Origin: Paramoeba atlantica
Taxonomy: Eukaryota > Discosea
Length of the DNA stretch: 50,502 nt
Assembly: GCA_977017575.1 (NCBI GenBank)
Contig: CDRNVI010000061.1
Coordinates: 1 to 50,502, forward strand
Direction of reading: 5' to 3'
Shown here: positions 1 to 11,168 of the stretch, piece by piece
How positions within the stretch are numbered: the first letter of the stretch is position 1
Layout: the number at the start of each line of letters is the position of its first letter
Notes under the pieces: generated by a model
What the model saw: only the letters and a program-made list of their open reading frames with translations
Databases searched by the model: none
Told to the model about the DNA's origin: nothing
Program-made: the position numbers and the translations under genes

Positions 1-69
1 CGCGCAGCATGAGTGAATTCTAAGTTGAAAACAACCACCGCGTTTAACGAAGAGCCTAAAAAAGAAAAT
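1..69 (+). repeat. Foldback hairpin H1, right arm only (window edge)
   Basis: The window starts inside the hairpin spacer. The right arm is 24-69, a 46-bp sequence ending in the A-rich tract AAAAAAGAAAAT. Its partner left arm is seen in the next copies (e.g. 3689-3734). Full description under 3689-4129. Confidence 0.9.
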
Positions 70-268
70 AGAGATTTGAAGTTTAGAAAGATGCAATTCC
101 ATCAATTCTTTCCTTACATGGACGGTTTCCTATTACGTCCAGTTCTCGCAACCTTACCTCGAAGCACACTCCATGCCTCAGCTTCGCGCTTGAATGCAGG
201 AATGTCTCGCGCTAGATCATTTCCAAGGGATTTCCTTTTGAGTAAGGCATTTAAGGACCTTTTGCCAA
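70..268 (-). other. S200 segment between paired hairpins; possible short minus-strand coding remnant
   Basis: About 200 bp bounded on both sides by the foldback hairpin. On the minus strand a basic frame of about 54 residues is open from the hairpin down to a stop at 114-116; it contains the stretch DIPAFKREAEAW and ends in NRKPSM. The plus strand is also open (13-282), but its composition looks less protein-like. I do not recognise a family. The segment recurs in every unit and once inverted at 25991-26178, always beside a hairpin. It could be the 3' end of a transposon gene or simply non-coding. Confidence 0.5.
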
Positions 269-389
269 TTTTTCTTTTTTAGGCTCTTCGTTAAACGCGG
301 CTGTAGTTTTCAACGCGAAGCGCGCAGCATGAGTGAATTCTAAGTTGAAAACAACCACCTCGTTTAACGAAGAGCCTAAAAAAGAAAAT
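269..389 (+). repeat. Foldback hairpin H2
   Basis: Second hairpin of the unit: left arm 269-314, spacer of about 29 bp, right arm 344-389, with arms nearly perfectly complementary over ~46 bp. The spacer here reads GAGTGAATTC; later H2 copies have GAGTGACTTC. Confidence 0.93.
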
Positions 390-546
390 TATTAATCGAA
401 GCAAAGAGGCAAATGTACACTTAGAAAGCACAAATAACTACGTCAATCCATATCTTTTTCGCTACACGATGATGATGCGACTGGGGGTAAGTCTGCCGAT
501 GGCGCCGTTAAACATAGTATGCCCGGGATTCTGTGGTCAGGAAACT
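390..546 (+). pseudogene. Fragment of zinc-knuckle region of an R2-like (restriction-like endonuclease) LINE
   Basis: One frame (starting at 391) is open across the segment and gives residues resembling the region just after RT in LINEs with a C-terminal restriction-like endonuclease: a Tyr/Phe-rich run, then RLGVSLP, then CPGFC, the first half of a CCHC zinc knuckle. The frame is cut after Gln-Glu-Thr by SINE-1. In the sixth unit the same frame runs on through the rest of the knuckle and the endonuclease (19098-19750), which is the reason for this call; on its own the piece would be too short to identify. Confidence 0.6.
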
Positions 547-962
547 GCGGGCGTGGTTGGTAGACGGTGGGCCTTACAACCTGCAGGTTGTTGGTTCGAT
601 TCCCGCTATCGACAAAACTCGCAACCTGGCGGCCTCACTACAAGGGAAAGCGATCAGGAGTGCCTTCAAGGCCCACACCCAACCCCGCTCCCCTGGAGTA
701 CCCGACCCAGAACTGCCGAGCTGAACCAGGCTCCAGCGCAGCCGCTAAATTGCGAGCCGCTTACGCAAAGAAGGCTTGAGACACAGCCTACACGATGCAA
801 CGGGGTGGACGCCCGTACTGGTAGCTACGGTTGGGTAGCCGTGCTCGGGCCGCAAGGCGTCGAGTGCCGTCTGGGAAGGGGGAAGCAAGACGATGAAGGT
901 CGGTGACCTGAGACTCTAACGGTTGGCGCTGCAGAGCCCTCCGTATCTTCTTCTTCTTCTTT
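547..962 (+). mobile_element. SINE-1, tRNA-derived SINE
   Basis: The head has a Pol III A-box-like sequence (TGGTTGGTAGACGG, 554-567) and a near-perfect B box (GGTTCGATTCC, 593-603), spaced as in a tRNA gene. A ~340-bp unrelated GC-rich body follows, and the element ends in a short (CTT)n tail at 949-962. A second, diverged copy lies on the minus strand at 23958-24387 with target-site duplications, which fixes both ends of the family. No target-site duplication is visible here, because the right flank is different DNA. SINEs are copied by LINE machinery; the partner LINE is not identified. The tRNA arms pair poorly, so it is not a working tRNA gene. Confidence 0.85.
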
Positions 963-1052
963 TGTAAGACCCTCGTTTTTTGTAAGACCATCGTCTTTTG
1001 TAAGACCATCGTTTTTTGTAAGACCATCGTTTTTTGTAAGACCATCGTTTTT
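963..1052 (+). repeat. 18-bp minisatellite, five copies
   Basis: Five tandem copies of an 18-bp unit (consensus TGTAAGACCATCGTTTTT) directly after the SINE-1 tail; the first and second copies carry single-base variants. Translated on the minus strand it gives a meaningless MVLQKT repeat. Confidence 0.93.
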
Positions 1053-1072
1053 TGTAATCTAATTATAAAAAC

Positions 1073-3101
1073 ATGGCGGATGCTTCCGGCACGTGTAAGG
1101 GGACAGAGGCTTTTGAAACCCTTACGCGCACCAAGCGTAGTCTGGGGGTCATCTTTCGTTCACCCGAGCGAGAGGGGCCAGCTAAACTCCGCCAGAGGGC
1201 GGTGCGAGCGCTCTGTAAGTTTGTCCGCGTTGGGGCTCATCTTCGCGTCGCGTGGAGACACTACAACTGTTGCGAGACTCTGTTTGTTTGGGAGGGCGAG
1301 GTCGTGTGTGAGGGGCCGTCTTATCTTAAAAGCGTAGGCTGGCATACTCAGGGGGGATCCTCGGTAACTCGAGGAACCTTTGGCCGGTACATTTCGTGTT
1401 CCGTACGTGGAGAGGCCGCACACGACTCTCCCCTTTCCCTCCTTACCGAATACAGGTGTCGTGCTCTGCGCGGTGCAGGTGAGTAACCCGGAAAAGGCAA
1501 AACGAAGGAGCTCCCGTCACCGCCCTCGGTCACACTGGGCGTCGCGTGGCACACACGCCCAACGAGATTCGGAGAACCTCAAAGGTTCCGCTGTGAAGGA
1601 GAACACAACCTTTGCAACGCTTAACGTTACGACGTTAAAACTCGAGGGGGAAGATGAATTCTCTATTCGAAGATGCACCCGTTTGAACGAGGTGCTTGCT
1701 TTCATGCAGGTAAGGTGGGTTGTTGTCATGTGCCTAAAGGAGGCAAGATATAATTTCTCGAAGGAAGAACATGAGGATGGAATCCTCTACAGACAGGTTG
1801 AAAACCTAGGGGATAGGTTTCACCTGTATTTGCAGTCGGCCGCCGCACGCGATTCATATAATGGCATGGCCATAGTGAGCCGGCATGCGTTTCGGAAGGT
1901 TTGGATGGTGAGCAACAGGGTGATGGGAGCTGAGTATCCCCTGGAGGAGGGTACTGGCACTTTGTTCAATGCCTATGCCCCCATAAGGGACTCCTCAGAA
2001 GCCGTTCATGCGGCATTTATGGGTGACTTTGACAAGGCGTGTCGTGAGGTCAAGGCTGAACGGAAACGCAGACCTTTATTGTTCATGGGGGATTTCAATG
2101 CACCGATAACGCTCGTGACAAATCCGAGCATGGATCCCCCAGCGGTCTCTCAGCTGAAAGGCCTCTTGTGCTCCATTAGCTGCAAGTAAGCACACACCCT
2201 CTGCCCGAGCAAGAGGAAATGGACATGTGAGTTGCCGGGCAGGGGGGCGGAGACAAAGGACCGTCGCAACGTAGGAACAGAGAAGTTGGGGCAGAAGGGG
2301 GAAGAAGGAAAGGTGGAAATGGGAAGGAAAGGATCAGAGCCAGAGGGGACGGATAACAACGGTATTGTGAAGAGGGGCAGGGAAGGTGAGGAAAATGGGG
2401 ACAAGGCCTGCGGGTACATACATGTAAAAGGAGAGATCGGCAACAAGGGAGGTAGCAAAAGGCGTGGGGACAACAAGGTGCGGAGACAGCTTGACCACAT
2501 CATGGTTAGTGAGCGCTTTGCCTCCAGCATTAGGAGGCACAAAGTACTCAAGGCGCCAGTGCCTACAGTACACTGCGTCGTTATGGCGGATGTGAAAATC
2601 AAGTGGCGTTCTAAAGGTACAGGGGGGCAAAGCAAGGTACCCTGCCCAAGACTTGGAGATGAAGAGAAGAAGGCATCCTTCCAGCAAGCAGTGTGGGAAA
2701 TGGCGAAGAAAGAGGAAGAGATCACATGGGAACACTTATCGGAAAATATGGTGCACGCAGCGAAAAGACTCTCAAAAAAGGACCAAACCCCAAAAACGAC
2801 CAACGCACCTACAGGGACAGAAACCACACCACCGGGTACAGAAACACCGCGCATCTCAGGGTTTCGCGACTTATTTCTTCAGAGTCGAAAACCGGACCAC
2901 TTCAAGGAAGTGCTAAAAGAGCACGGAGAAGAAATTGAGGCGCAGATTGGGCAAGAAAGCGCCGAAATTGAAGCAGGTCTGCGGCGAAACCGTTCTAATC
3001 CGTGGCGTACGCTACGTAGAATTTGCCGTTTGTACAGGGAAACTCTTTGCATCCAGACCTCGTCGACAAGGGAAACTCTTAACATTGTTAAAGATTTCTT
3101 T
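1073..3101 (+). mobile_element. LINE-E, 5' half: endonuclease and linker, truncated before RT
   Basis: In the frame 1380-3170, residues of an apurinic-type (exonuclease-endonuclease-phosphatase) LINE endonuclease can be followed: ATLNVTTLK, CLKEAR, YNGMAIVSR, NAYAP, then LLFMGDFNAP (about 2084-2105), and after a stop at 2187-2189 RRQLDHIMVSERF and VHCVVMADVK. A charged Gly/Glu/Lys-rich insert of about 80 residues separates KWTCELP from RRQLDHI. The following linker (to KDFF, ~3097) aligns with the region just before RT in LINE-B and LINE-D here, and the element stops there, joined to the GC-rich module. The part 1073-1590 starts with ATG in good context and has open frames but no recognisable domain; it is probably 5' leader or an N-terminal region. 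A CAG/GTGAGT donor-like site lies at 1476-1484. Confidence 0.8.
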
Positions 3102-3688
3102 GGGGGGGTCATGGTCGAGCAATTTTTTTCGAAAAAATTAGTTTTCGAAAAAAAACCGCAGAAAGGGTAGCCGGGGTCTTGGCGCGCATTTTCCACCCCC
3201 CTACCCGGGGGTGACCCCCCCGCGTATCCGCAGAACGGGTCCGCCAAGTTGGGATTTTTTCGGAAAAAAAATTTTGAAAAAAATTTCAACTTGGCGAAAA
3301 AAATGACAAAAAAAATATTTTTCCAAAATCGTTTCCCCTATTGTATTTTGATAGTTTGGGACCTACACTAGCTTTCTCCGCAGTTGTTTTCGCAAGGTAT
3401 CCCTTCTTCAAACTGTGGTGCGCCCCTCAAAATGACCCACTTTTGACTAAAAATGGTGAAAAAGTATTTTTCGGACCTAAAGGGGCATTTTTGGGTCGAA
3501 AGAATGGTATGGTTGGAGTCGTATTCTCTACCCAATACGTTCGGTAGGCTTTCATTCATGCCTGCGAGTGATTTCCCACGCGCAAATGTCGGATTTAGTG
3601 CTCTGAGAGCAAAAATATGCGAAAATTACCCCATTTTTACCCGAAATTCGGCAATTTTTGGCTATAATCTTTCCGTTTTCCAGGCTAA
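3102..3688 (+). mobile_element. Hairpin-ended non-coding element (NAE), 3' part: GC-rich module and tail
   Basis: Starts at a G run and carries the conserved module at 3102-3306: TTTTCGAAAA blocks, a GC-rich core with CTACCCGGGGGTGACC, and a stem formed by CGCCAAGTT (3242-3250) and AACTTGGCG (3288-3296). An AT-rich tail of ~380 bp leads into hairpin H1. The fuller copies at 21223-22176 and 27505-28458 show that the 5' ~200 bp are missing here. I see no protein in it. Confidence 0.75.
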
Positions 3689-4129
3689 ATTTTCTTTTTT
3701 AGGCTCTTCGTTAAACGCGGCGGTAGTTTTCAACGCGAAGCGCGCAGCATGAGTGAATTCTAAGTTGAAAACAACCACCGCGTTTAACGAAGAGCCTAAA
3801 AAAGAAAATAGAGATTTGAAGTTTAGAAAGATGCAATTCCATCAATTCTTTCCTTACATGGACGGTTTCCTATTACGTCCAGTTCTCGCAACCTTACCTC
3901 GAAGCACACTCCATGCCTCAGCTTCGCGCTTGAATGCAGGAATGTCTCGCGCTAGATCATTTCCAAGGGATTTCCTTTTGAGTAAGGCATTTAAGGACCT
4001 TTTGCCAATTTTTCTTTTTTAGGCTCTTCGTTAAACGCGGCTGTAGTTTTCAACGCGAAGCGCGCAGCATGAGTGACTTCTAAGTTGAAAACAACCACCT
4101 CGTTTAACGAAGAGCCTAAAAAAGAAAAT
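3689..4129 (+). repeat. Hairpin H1, S200 segment and hairpin H2 (unit 2)
   Basis: H1: left arm 3689-3734, spacer 3735-3763, right arm 3764-3809. The 46-bp arms (outer part ATTTTCTTTTTTAGGCTC) differ at only about three positions, so single-stranded DNA or RNA would fold into a long stem. S200 is 3810-4008. H2 is 4009-4129. The outer arm reads as a pyrimidine tract followed by AG, like a splice acceptor, on both strands. Copies of this hairpin occur at nearly every module boundary of the window. Confidence 0.95.
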
Positions 4130-4286
4130 TATTAATCGAAGCAAAGAGGCAAATGTACACTTAGAAAGCACAAATAACTACGTCAATCCATATCTTTTTC
4201 GCTACACGATGATGATGCGACTGGGGGTAAGTCTGCCGATGGCGCCGTTAAACATAGTATGCCCGGGATTCTGTGGTCAGGAAACT
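4130..4286 (+). pseudogene. R2-like LINE zinc-knuckle fragment (unit 2)
   Basis: Identical in content to 390-546: open frame through RLGVSLP and CPGFC, cut by SINE-1. Confidence 0.6.
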
Positions 4287-4702
4287 GCGGGCGTGGTTGG
4301 TAGACGGTGGGCCTTACAACCTGCAGGTTGTTGGTTCGATTCCCGCTATCGACAAAACTCGCAACCTGGCGGCCTCACTACAAGGGAAAGCGATCAGGAG
4401 TGCCTTCAAGGCCCACACCCAACCCCGCTCCCCTGGAGTACCCGACCCAGAACTGCCGAGCTGAACCAGGCTCCAGCGCAGCCGCTAAATTGCGAGCCGC
4501 TTACGCAAAGAAGGCTTGAGACACAGCCTACACGATGCAACGGGGTGGACGCCCGTACTGGTAGCTACGGTTGGGTAGCCGTGCTCGGGCCGCAAGGCGT
4601 CGAGTGCCGTCTGGGAAGGGGGAAGCAAGACGATGAAGGTCGGTGACCTGAGACTCTAACGGTTGGCGCTGCAGAGCCCTCCGTATCTTCTTCTTCTTCT
4701 TT
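4287..4702 (+). mobile_element. SINE-1 (unit 2)
   Basis: Same SINE as 547-962 with A box at 4294-4307 and B box at 4333-4343; (CTT)n tail. Confidence 0.85.
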
Positions 4703-4792
4703 TGTAAGACCCTCGTTTTTTGTAAGACCATCGTCTTTTGTAAGACCATCGTTTTTTGTAAGACCATCGTTTTTTGTAAGACCATCGTTTTT
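4703..4792 (+). repeat. 18-bp minisatellite, five copies (unit 2)
   Basis: Same as 963-1052. Confidence 0.93.
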
Positions 4793-4812
4793 TGTAATCT
4801 AATTATAAAAAC

Positions 4813-6841
4813 ATGGCGGATGCTTCCGGCACGTGTAAGGGGACAGAGGCTTTTGAAACCCTTACGCGCACCAAGCGTAGTCTGGGGGTCATCTTTCGTT
4901 CACCCGAGCGAGAGGGGCCAGCTAAACTCCGCCAGAGGGCGGTGCGAGCGCTCTGTAAGTTTGTCCGCGTTGGGGCTCATCTTCGCGTCGCGTGGAGACA
5001 CTACAACTGTTGCGAGACTCTGTTTGTTTGGGAGGGCGAGGTCGTGTGTGAGGGGCCGTCTTATCTTAAAAGCGTAGGCTGGCATACTCAGGGGGGATCC
5101 TCGGTAACTCGAGGAACCTTTGGCCGGTACATTTCGTGTTCCGTACGTGGAGAGGCCGCACACGACTCTCCCCTTTCCCTCCTTACCGAATACAGGTGTC
5201 GTGCTCTGCGCGGTGCAGGTGAGTAACCCGGAAAAGGCAAAACGAAGGAGCTCCCGTCACCGCCCTCGGTCACACTGGGCGTCGCGTGGCACACACGCCC
5301 AACGAGATTCGGAGAACCTCAAAGGTTCCGCTGTGAAGGAGAACACAACCTTTGCAACGCTTAACGTTACGACGTTAAAACTCGAGGGGGAAGATGAATT
5401 CTCTATTCGAAGATGCACCCGTTTGAACGAGGTGCTTGCTTTCATGCAGGTAAGGTGGGTTGTTGTCATGTGCCTAAAGGAGGCAAGATATAATTTCTCG
5501 AAGGAAGAACATGAGGATGGAATCCTCTACAGGCAGGTTGAAAACCTAGGGGATAGGTTTCACCTGTATTTGCAGTCGGCCGCCGCACGCGATTCATATA
5601 ATGGCATGGCCATAGTGAGCCGGCATGCGTTTCGGAAGGTTTGGATGGTGAGCAACAGGGTGATGGGAGCTGAGTATCCCCTGGAGGAGGGTACTGGCAC
5701 TTTGTTCAATGCCTATGCCCCCATAAGGGACTCCTCAGAAGCCGTTCATGCGGCATTTATGGGTGACTTTGACAAGGCGTGTCGTGAGGTCAAGGCTGAA
5801 CGGAAACGCAGACCTTTATTGTTCATGGGGGATTTCAATGCACCGATAACGCTCGTGACAAATCCGAGCATGGATCCCCCAGCGGTCTCTCAGCTGAAAG
5901 GCCTCTTGTGCTCCATTAGCTGCAAGTAAGCACACACCCTCTGCCCGAGCAAGAGGAAATGGACATGTGAGTTGCCGGGCAGGGGGGCGGAGACAAAGGA
6001 CCGTCGCAACGTAGGAACAGAGAAGTTGGGGCAGAAGGGGGAAGAAGGAAAGGTGGAAATGGGAAGGAAAGGATCAGAGCCAGAGGGGACGGATAACAAC
6101 GGTATTGTGAAGAGGGGCAGGGAAGGTGAGGAAAATGGGGACAAGGCCTGCGGGTACATACATGTAAAAGGAGAGATCGGCAACAAGGGAGGTAGCAAAA
6201 GGCGTGGGGACAACAAGGTGCGGAGACAGCTTGACCACATCATGGTTAGTGAGCGCTTTGCCTCCAGCATTAGGAGGCACAAAGTACTCAAGGCGCCAGT
6301 GCCTACAGTACACTGCGTCGTTATGGCGGATGTGAAAATCAAGTGGCGTTCTAAAGGTACAGGGGGGCAAAGCAAGGTACCCTGCCCAAGACTTGGAGAT
6401 GAAGAGAAGAAGGCATCCTTCCAGCAAGCAGTGTGGGAAATGGCGAAGAAAGAGGAAGAGATCACATGGGAACACTTATCGGAAAATATGGTGCACGCAG
6501 CGAAAAGACTCTCAAAAAAGGACCAAACCCCAAAAACGACCAACGCACCTACAGGGACAGAAACCACACCACCGGGTACAGAAACACCGCGCATCTCAGG
6601 GTTTCGCGACTTATTTCTTCAGAGTCGAAAACCGGACCACTTCAAGGAAGTGCTAAAAGAGCACGGAGAAGAAATTGAGGCGCAGATTGGGCAAGAAAGC
6701 GCCGAAATTGAAGCAGGTCTGCGGCGAAACCGTTCTAATCCGTGGCGTACGCTACGTAGAATTTGCCGTTTGTACAGGGAAACTCTTTGCATCCAGACCT
6801 CGTCGACAAGGGAAACTCTTAACATTGTTAAAGATTTCTTT
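4813..6841 (+). mobile_element. LINE-E endonuclease half (unit 2)
   Basis: Same truncated LINE as 1073-3101: endonuclease residues MGDFNAP near 5825-5845 and LDHIMV near 6231-6248, same in-frame stop, same end before RT. It differs from unit 1 at 5531 (G for A). Confidence 0.8.
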
Positions 6842-7428
6842 GGGGGGGTCATGGTCGAGCAATTTTTTTCGAAAAAATTAGTTTTCGAAAAAAAACCGCA
6901 GAAAGGGTAGCCGGGGTCTTGGCGCGCATTTTCCACCCCCCTACCCGGGGGTGACCCCCCCGCGTATCCGCAGAACGGGTCCGCCAAGTTGGGATTTTTT
7001 CGGAAAAAAAATTTTGAAAAAAATTTCAACTTGGCGAAAAAAATGACAAAAAAAATATTTTTCCAAAATCGTTTCCCCTATTGTATTTTGATAGTTTGGG
7101 ACCTACACTAGCTTTCTCCGCAGTTGTTTTCGCAAGGTATCCCTTCTTCAAACTGTGGTGCGCCCCTCAAAATGACCCACTTTTGACTAAAAATGGTGAA
7201 AAAGTATTTTTCGGACCTAAAGGGGCATTTTTGGGTCGAAAGAATGGTATGGTTGGAGTCGTATTCTCTACCCAATACGTTCGGTAGGCTTTCATTCATG
7301 CCTGCGAGTGATTTCCCACGCGCAAATGTCGGATTTAGTGCTCTGAGAGCAAAAATATGCGAAAATTACCCCATTTGTACCCGAAATTCGGCTATTTTTG
7401 GCTATAATCTTTCCGTTTTCCAGGCTAA
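6842..7428 (+). mobile_element. NAE 3' part (unit 2)
   Basis: Same as 3102-3688, but near 7377-7393 it has GTACCC and GGCTATTT where the other units have TTACCC and GGCAATTT. The dispersed copy at 22008-22024 shares both variants. Confidence 0.75.
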
Positions 7429-7869
7429 ATTTTCTTTTTTAGGCTCTTCGTTAAACGCGGCGGTAGTTTTCAACGCGAAGCGCGCAGCATGAGTGAATTC
7501 TAAGTTGAAAACAACCACCGCGTTTAACGAAGAGCCTAAAAAAGAAAATAGAGATTTGAAGTTTAGAAAGATGCAATTCCATCAATTCTTTCCTTACATG
7601 GACGGTTTCCTATTACGTCCAGTTCTCGCAACCTTACCTCGAAGCACACTCCATGCCTCAGCTTCGCGCTTGAATGCAGGAATGTCTCGCGCTAGATCAT
7701 TTCCAAGGGATTTCCTTTTGAGTAAGGCATTTAAGGACCTTTTGCCAATTTTTCTTTTTTAGGCTCTTCGTTAAACGCGGCTGTAGTTTTCAACGCGAAG
7801 CGCGCAGCATGAGTGACTTCTAAGTTGAAAACAACCACCTCGTTTAACGAAGAGCCTAAAAAAGAAAAT
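7429..7869 (+). repeat. Hairpin H1, S200, hairpin H2 (unit 3)
   Basis: H1 7429-7549, S200 7550-7748, H2 7749-7869. Structure as at 3689-4129. Confidence 0.95.
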
Positions 7870-8026
7870 TATTAATCGAAGCAAAGAGGCAAATGTACAC
7901 TTAGAAAGCACAAATAACTACGTCAATCCATATCTTTTTCGCTACACGATGATGATGCGACTGGGGGTAAGTCTGCCGATGGCGCCGTTAAACATAGTAT
8001 GCCCGGGATTCTGTGGTCAGGAAACT
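7870..8026 (+). pseudogene. R2-like LINE zinc-knuckle fragment (unit 3)
   Basis: As at 390-546. Confidence 0.6.
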
Positions 8027-8442
8027 GCGGGCGTGGTTGGTAGACGGTGGGCCTTACAACCTGCAGGTTGTTGGTTCGATTCCCGCTATCGACAAAACTC
8101 GCAACCTGGCGGCCTCACTACAAGGGAAAGCGATCAGGAGTGCCTTCAAGGCCCACACCCAACCCCGCTCCCCTGGAGTACCCGACCCAGAACTGCCGAG
8201 CTGAACCAGGCTCCAGCGCAGCCGCTAAATTGCGAGCCGCTTACGCAAAGAAGGCTTGAGACACAGCCTACACGATGCAACGGGGTGGACGCCCGTACTG
8301 GTAGCTACGGTTGGGTAGCCGTGCTCGGGCCGCAAGGCGTCGAGTGCCGTCTGGGAAGGGGGAAGCAAGACGATGAAGGTCGGTGACCTGAGACTCTAAC
8401 GGTTGGCGCTGCAGAGCCCTCCGTATCTTCTTCTTCTTCTTT
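8027..8442 (+). mobile_element. SINE-1 (unit 3)
   Basis: As at 547-962; A box 8034-8047, B box 8073-8083. Confidence 0.85.
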
Positions 8443-8532
8443 TGTAAGACCCTCGTTTTTTGTAAGACCATCGTCTTTTGTAAGACCATCGTTTTTTGTA
8501 AGACCATCGTTTTTTGTAAGACCATCGTTTTT
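8443..8532 (+). repeat. 18-bp minisatellite, five copies (unit 3)
   Basis: As at 963-1052. Confidence 0.93.
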
Positions 8533-8552
8533 TGTAATCTAATTATAAAAAC

Positions 8553-10581
8553 ATGGCGGATGCTTCCGGCACGTGTAAGGGGACAGAGGCTTTTGAAACC
8601 CTTACGCGCACCAAGCGTAGTCTGGGGGTCATCTTTCGTTCACCCGAGCGAGAGGGGCCAGCTAAACTCCGCCAGAGGGCGGTGCGAGCGCTCTGTAAGT
8701 TTGTCCGCGTTGGGGCTCATCTTCGCGTCGCGTGGAGACACTACAACTGTTGCGAGACTCTGTTTGTTTGGGAGGGCGAGGTCGTGTGTGAGGGGCCGTC
8801 TTATCTTAAAAGCGTAGGCTGGCATACTCAGGGGGGATCCTCGGTAACTCGAGGAACCTTTGGCCGGTACATTTCGTGTTCCGTACGTGGAGAGGCCGCA
8901 CACGACTCTCCCCTTTCCCTCCTTACCGAATACAGGTGTCGTGCTCTGCGCGGTGCAGGTGAGTAACCCGGAAAAGGCAAAACGAAGGAGCTCCCGTCAC
9001 CGCCCTCGGTCACACTGGGCGTCGCGTGGCACACACGCCCAACGAGATTCGGAGAACCTCAAAGGTTCCGCTGTGAAGGAGAACACAACCTTTGCAACGC
9101 TTAACGTTACGACGTTAAAACTCGAGGGGGAAGATGAATTCTCTATTCGAAGATGCACCCGTTTGAACGAGGTGCTTGCTTTCATGCAGGTAAGGTGGGT
9201 TGTTGTCATGTGCCTAAAGGAGGCAAGATATAATTTCTCGAAGGAAGAACATGAGGATGGAATCCTCTACAGGCAGGTTGAAAACCTAGGGGATAGGTTT
9301 CACCTGTATTTGCAGTCGGCCGCCGCACGCGATTCATATAATGGCATGGCCATAGTGAGCCGGCATGCGTTTCGGAAGGTTTGGATGGTGAGCAACAGGG
9401 TGATGGGAGCTGAGTATCCCCTGGAGGAGGGTACTGGCACTTTGTTCAATGCCTATGCCCCCATAAGGGACTCCTCAGAAGCCGTTCATGCGGCATTTAT
9501 GGGTGACTTTGACAAGGCGTGTCGTGAGGTCAAGGCTGAACGGAAACGCAGACCTTTATTGTTCATGGGGGATTTCAATGCACCGATAACGCTCGTGACA
9601 AATCCGAGCATGGATCCCCCAGCGGTCTCTCAGCTGAAAGGCCTCTTGTGCTCCATTAGCTGCAAGTAAGCACACACCCTCTGCCCGAGCAAGAGGAAAT
9701 GGACATGTGAGTTGCCGGGCAGGGGGGCGGAGACAAAGGACCGTCGCAACGTAGGAACAGAGAAGTTGGGGCAGAAGGGGGAAGAAGGAAAGGTGGAAAT
9801 GGGAAGGAAAGGATCAGAGCCAGAGGGGACGGATAACAACGGTATTGTGAAGAGGGGCAGGGAAGGTGAGGAAAATGGGGACAAGGCCTGCGGGTACATA
9901 CATGTAAAAGGAGAGATCGGCAACAAGGGAGGTAGCAAAAGGCGTGGGGACAACAAGGTGCGGAGACAGCTTGACCACATCATGGTTAGTGAGCGCTTTG
10001 CCTCCAGCATTAGGAGGCACAAAGTACTCAAGGCGCCAGTGCCTACAGTACACTGCGTCGTTATGGCGGATGTGAAAATCAAGTGGCGTTCTAAAGGTAC
10101 AGGGGGGCAAAGCAAGGTACCCTGCCCAAGACTTGGAGATGAAGAGAAGAAGGCATCCTTCCAGCAAGCAGTGTGGGAAATGGCGAAGAAAGAGGAAGAG
10201 ATCACATGGGAACACTTATCGGAAAATATGGTGCACGCAGCGAAAAGACTCTCAAAAAAGGACCAAACCCCAAAAACGACCAACGCACCTACAGGGACAG
10301 AAACCACACCACCGGGTACAGAAACACCGCGCATCTCAGGGTTTCGCGACTTATTTCTTCAGAGTCGAAAACCGGACCACTTCAAGGAAGTGCTAAAAGA
10401 GCACGGAGAAGAAATTGAGGCGCAGATTGGGCAAGAAAGCGCCGAAATTGAAGCAGGTCTGCGGCGAAACCGTTCTAATCCGTGGCGTACGCTACGTAGA
10501 ATTTGCCGTTTGTACAGGGAAACTCTTTGCATCCAGACCTCGTCGACAAGGGAAACTCTTAACATTGTTAAAGATTTCTTT
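8553..10581 (+). mobile_element. LINE-E endonuclease half (unit 3)
   Basis: As at 1073-3101, with the same stop and the same truncation point. Confidence 0.8.
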
Positions 10582-11168
10582 GGGGGGGTCATGGTCGAGC
10601 AATTTTTTTCGAAAAAATTAGTTTTCGAAAAAAAACCGCAGAAAGGGTAGCCGGGGTCTTGGCGCGCATTTTCCACCCCCCTACCCGGGGGTGACCCCCC
10701 CGCGTATCCGCAGAACGGGTCCGCCAAGTTGGGATTTTTTCGGAAAAAAAATTTTGAAAAAAATTTCAACTTGGCGAAAAAAATGACAAAAAAAATATTT
10801 TTCCAAAATCGTTTCCCCTATTGTATTTTGATAGTTTGGGACCTACACTAGCTTTCTCCGCAGTTGTTTTCGCAAGGTATCCCTTCTTCAAACTGTGGTG
10901 CGCCCCTCAAAATGACCCACTTTTGACTAAAAATGGTGAAAAAGTATTTTTCGGACCTAAAGGGGCATTTTTGGGTCGAAAGAATGGTATGGTTGGAGTC
11001 GTATTCTCTACCCAATACGTTCGGTAGGCTTTCATTCATGCCTGCGAGTGATTTCCCACGCGCAAATGTCGGATTTAGTGCTCTGAGAGCAAAAATATGC
11101 GAAAATTACCCCATTTTTACCCGAAATTCGGCAATTTTTGGCTATAATCTTTCCGTTTTCCAGGCTAA
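10582..11168 (+). mobile_element. NAE 3' part (unit 3)
   Basis: As at 3102-3688. The following H1 arm reads GCGGCTGTAG, whereas the arms after units 1 and 2 read GCGGCGGTAG. Confidence 0.75.

Noticed and set aside
547-620. A functional tRNA gene
   Set aside because: A and B boxes are good, but the acceptor and anticodon stems pair poorly and the sequence is the head of a repeated SINE.
788-1045. Minus-strand open frame with MVLQKT repeats
   Set aside because: It is the translation of the 18-bp minisatellite plus SINE sequence, and the period being a multiple of three keeps it open.
963-1052. CRISPR-like array (also 20888-21139 and 35701-35885)
   Set aside because: Units are contiguous or have trivial differences; there are no unique spacers and no cas genes.
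1476-1484. Spliced host gene starting at ATG 1073
   Set aside because: A donor-like CAG/GTGAGT is present, but no acceptor or protein homology supports a host exon; the region leads into LINE-E.
2150-2854. 234-codon minus-strand open frame
   Set aside because: It is antisense to the LINE-E endonuclease, whose motifs are on the plus strand; the frame is Ser/Pro/Leu-rich from the complementary purine-rich insert.
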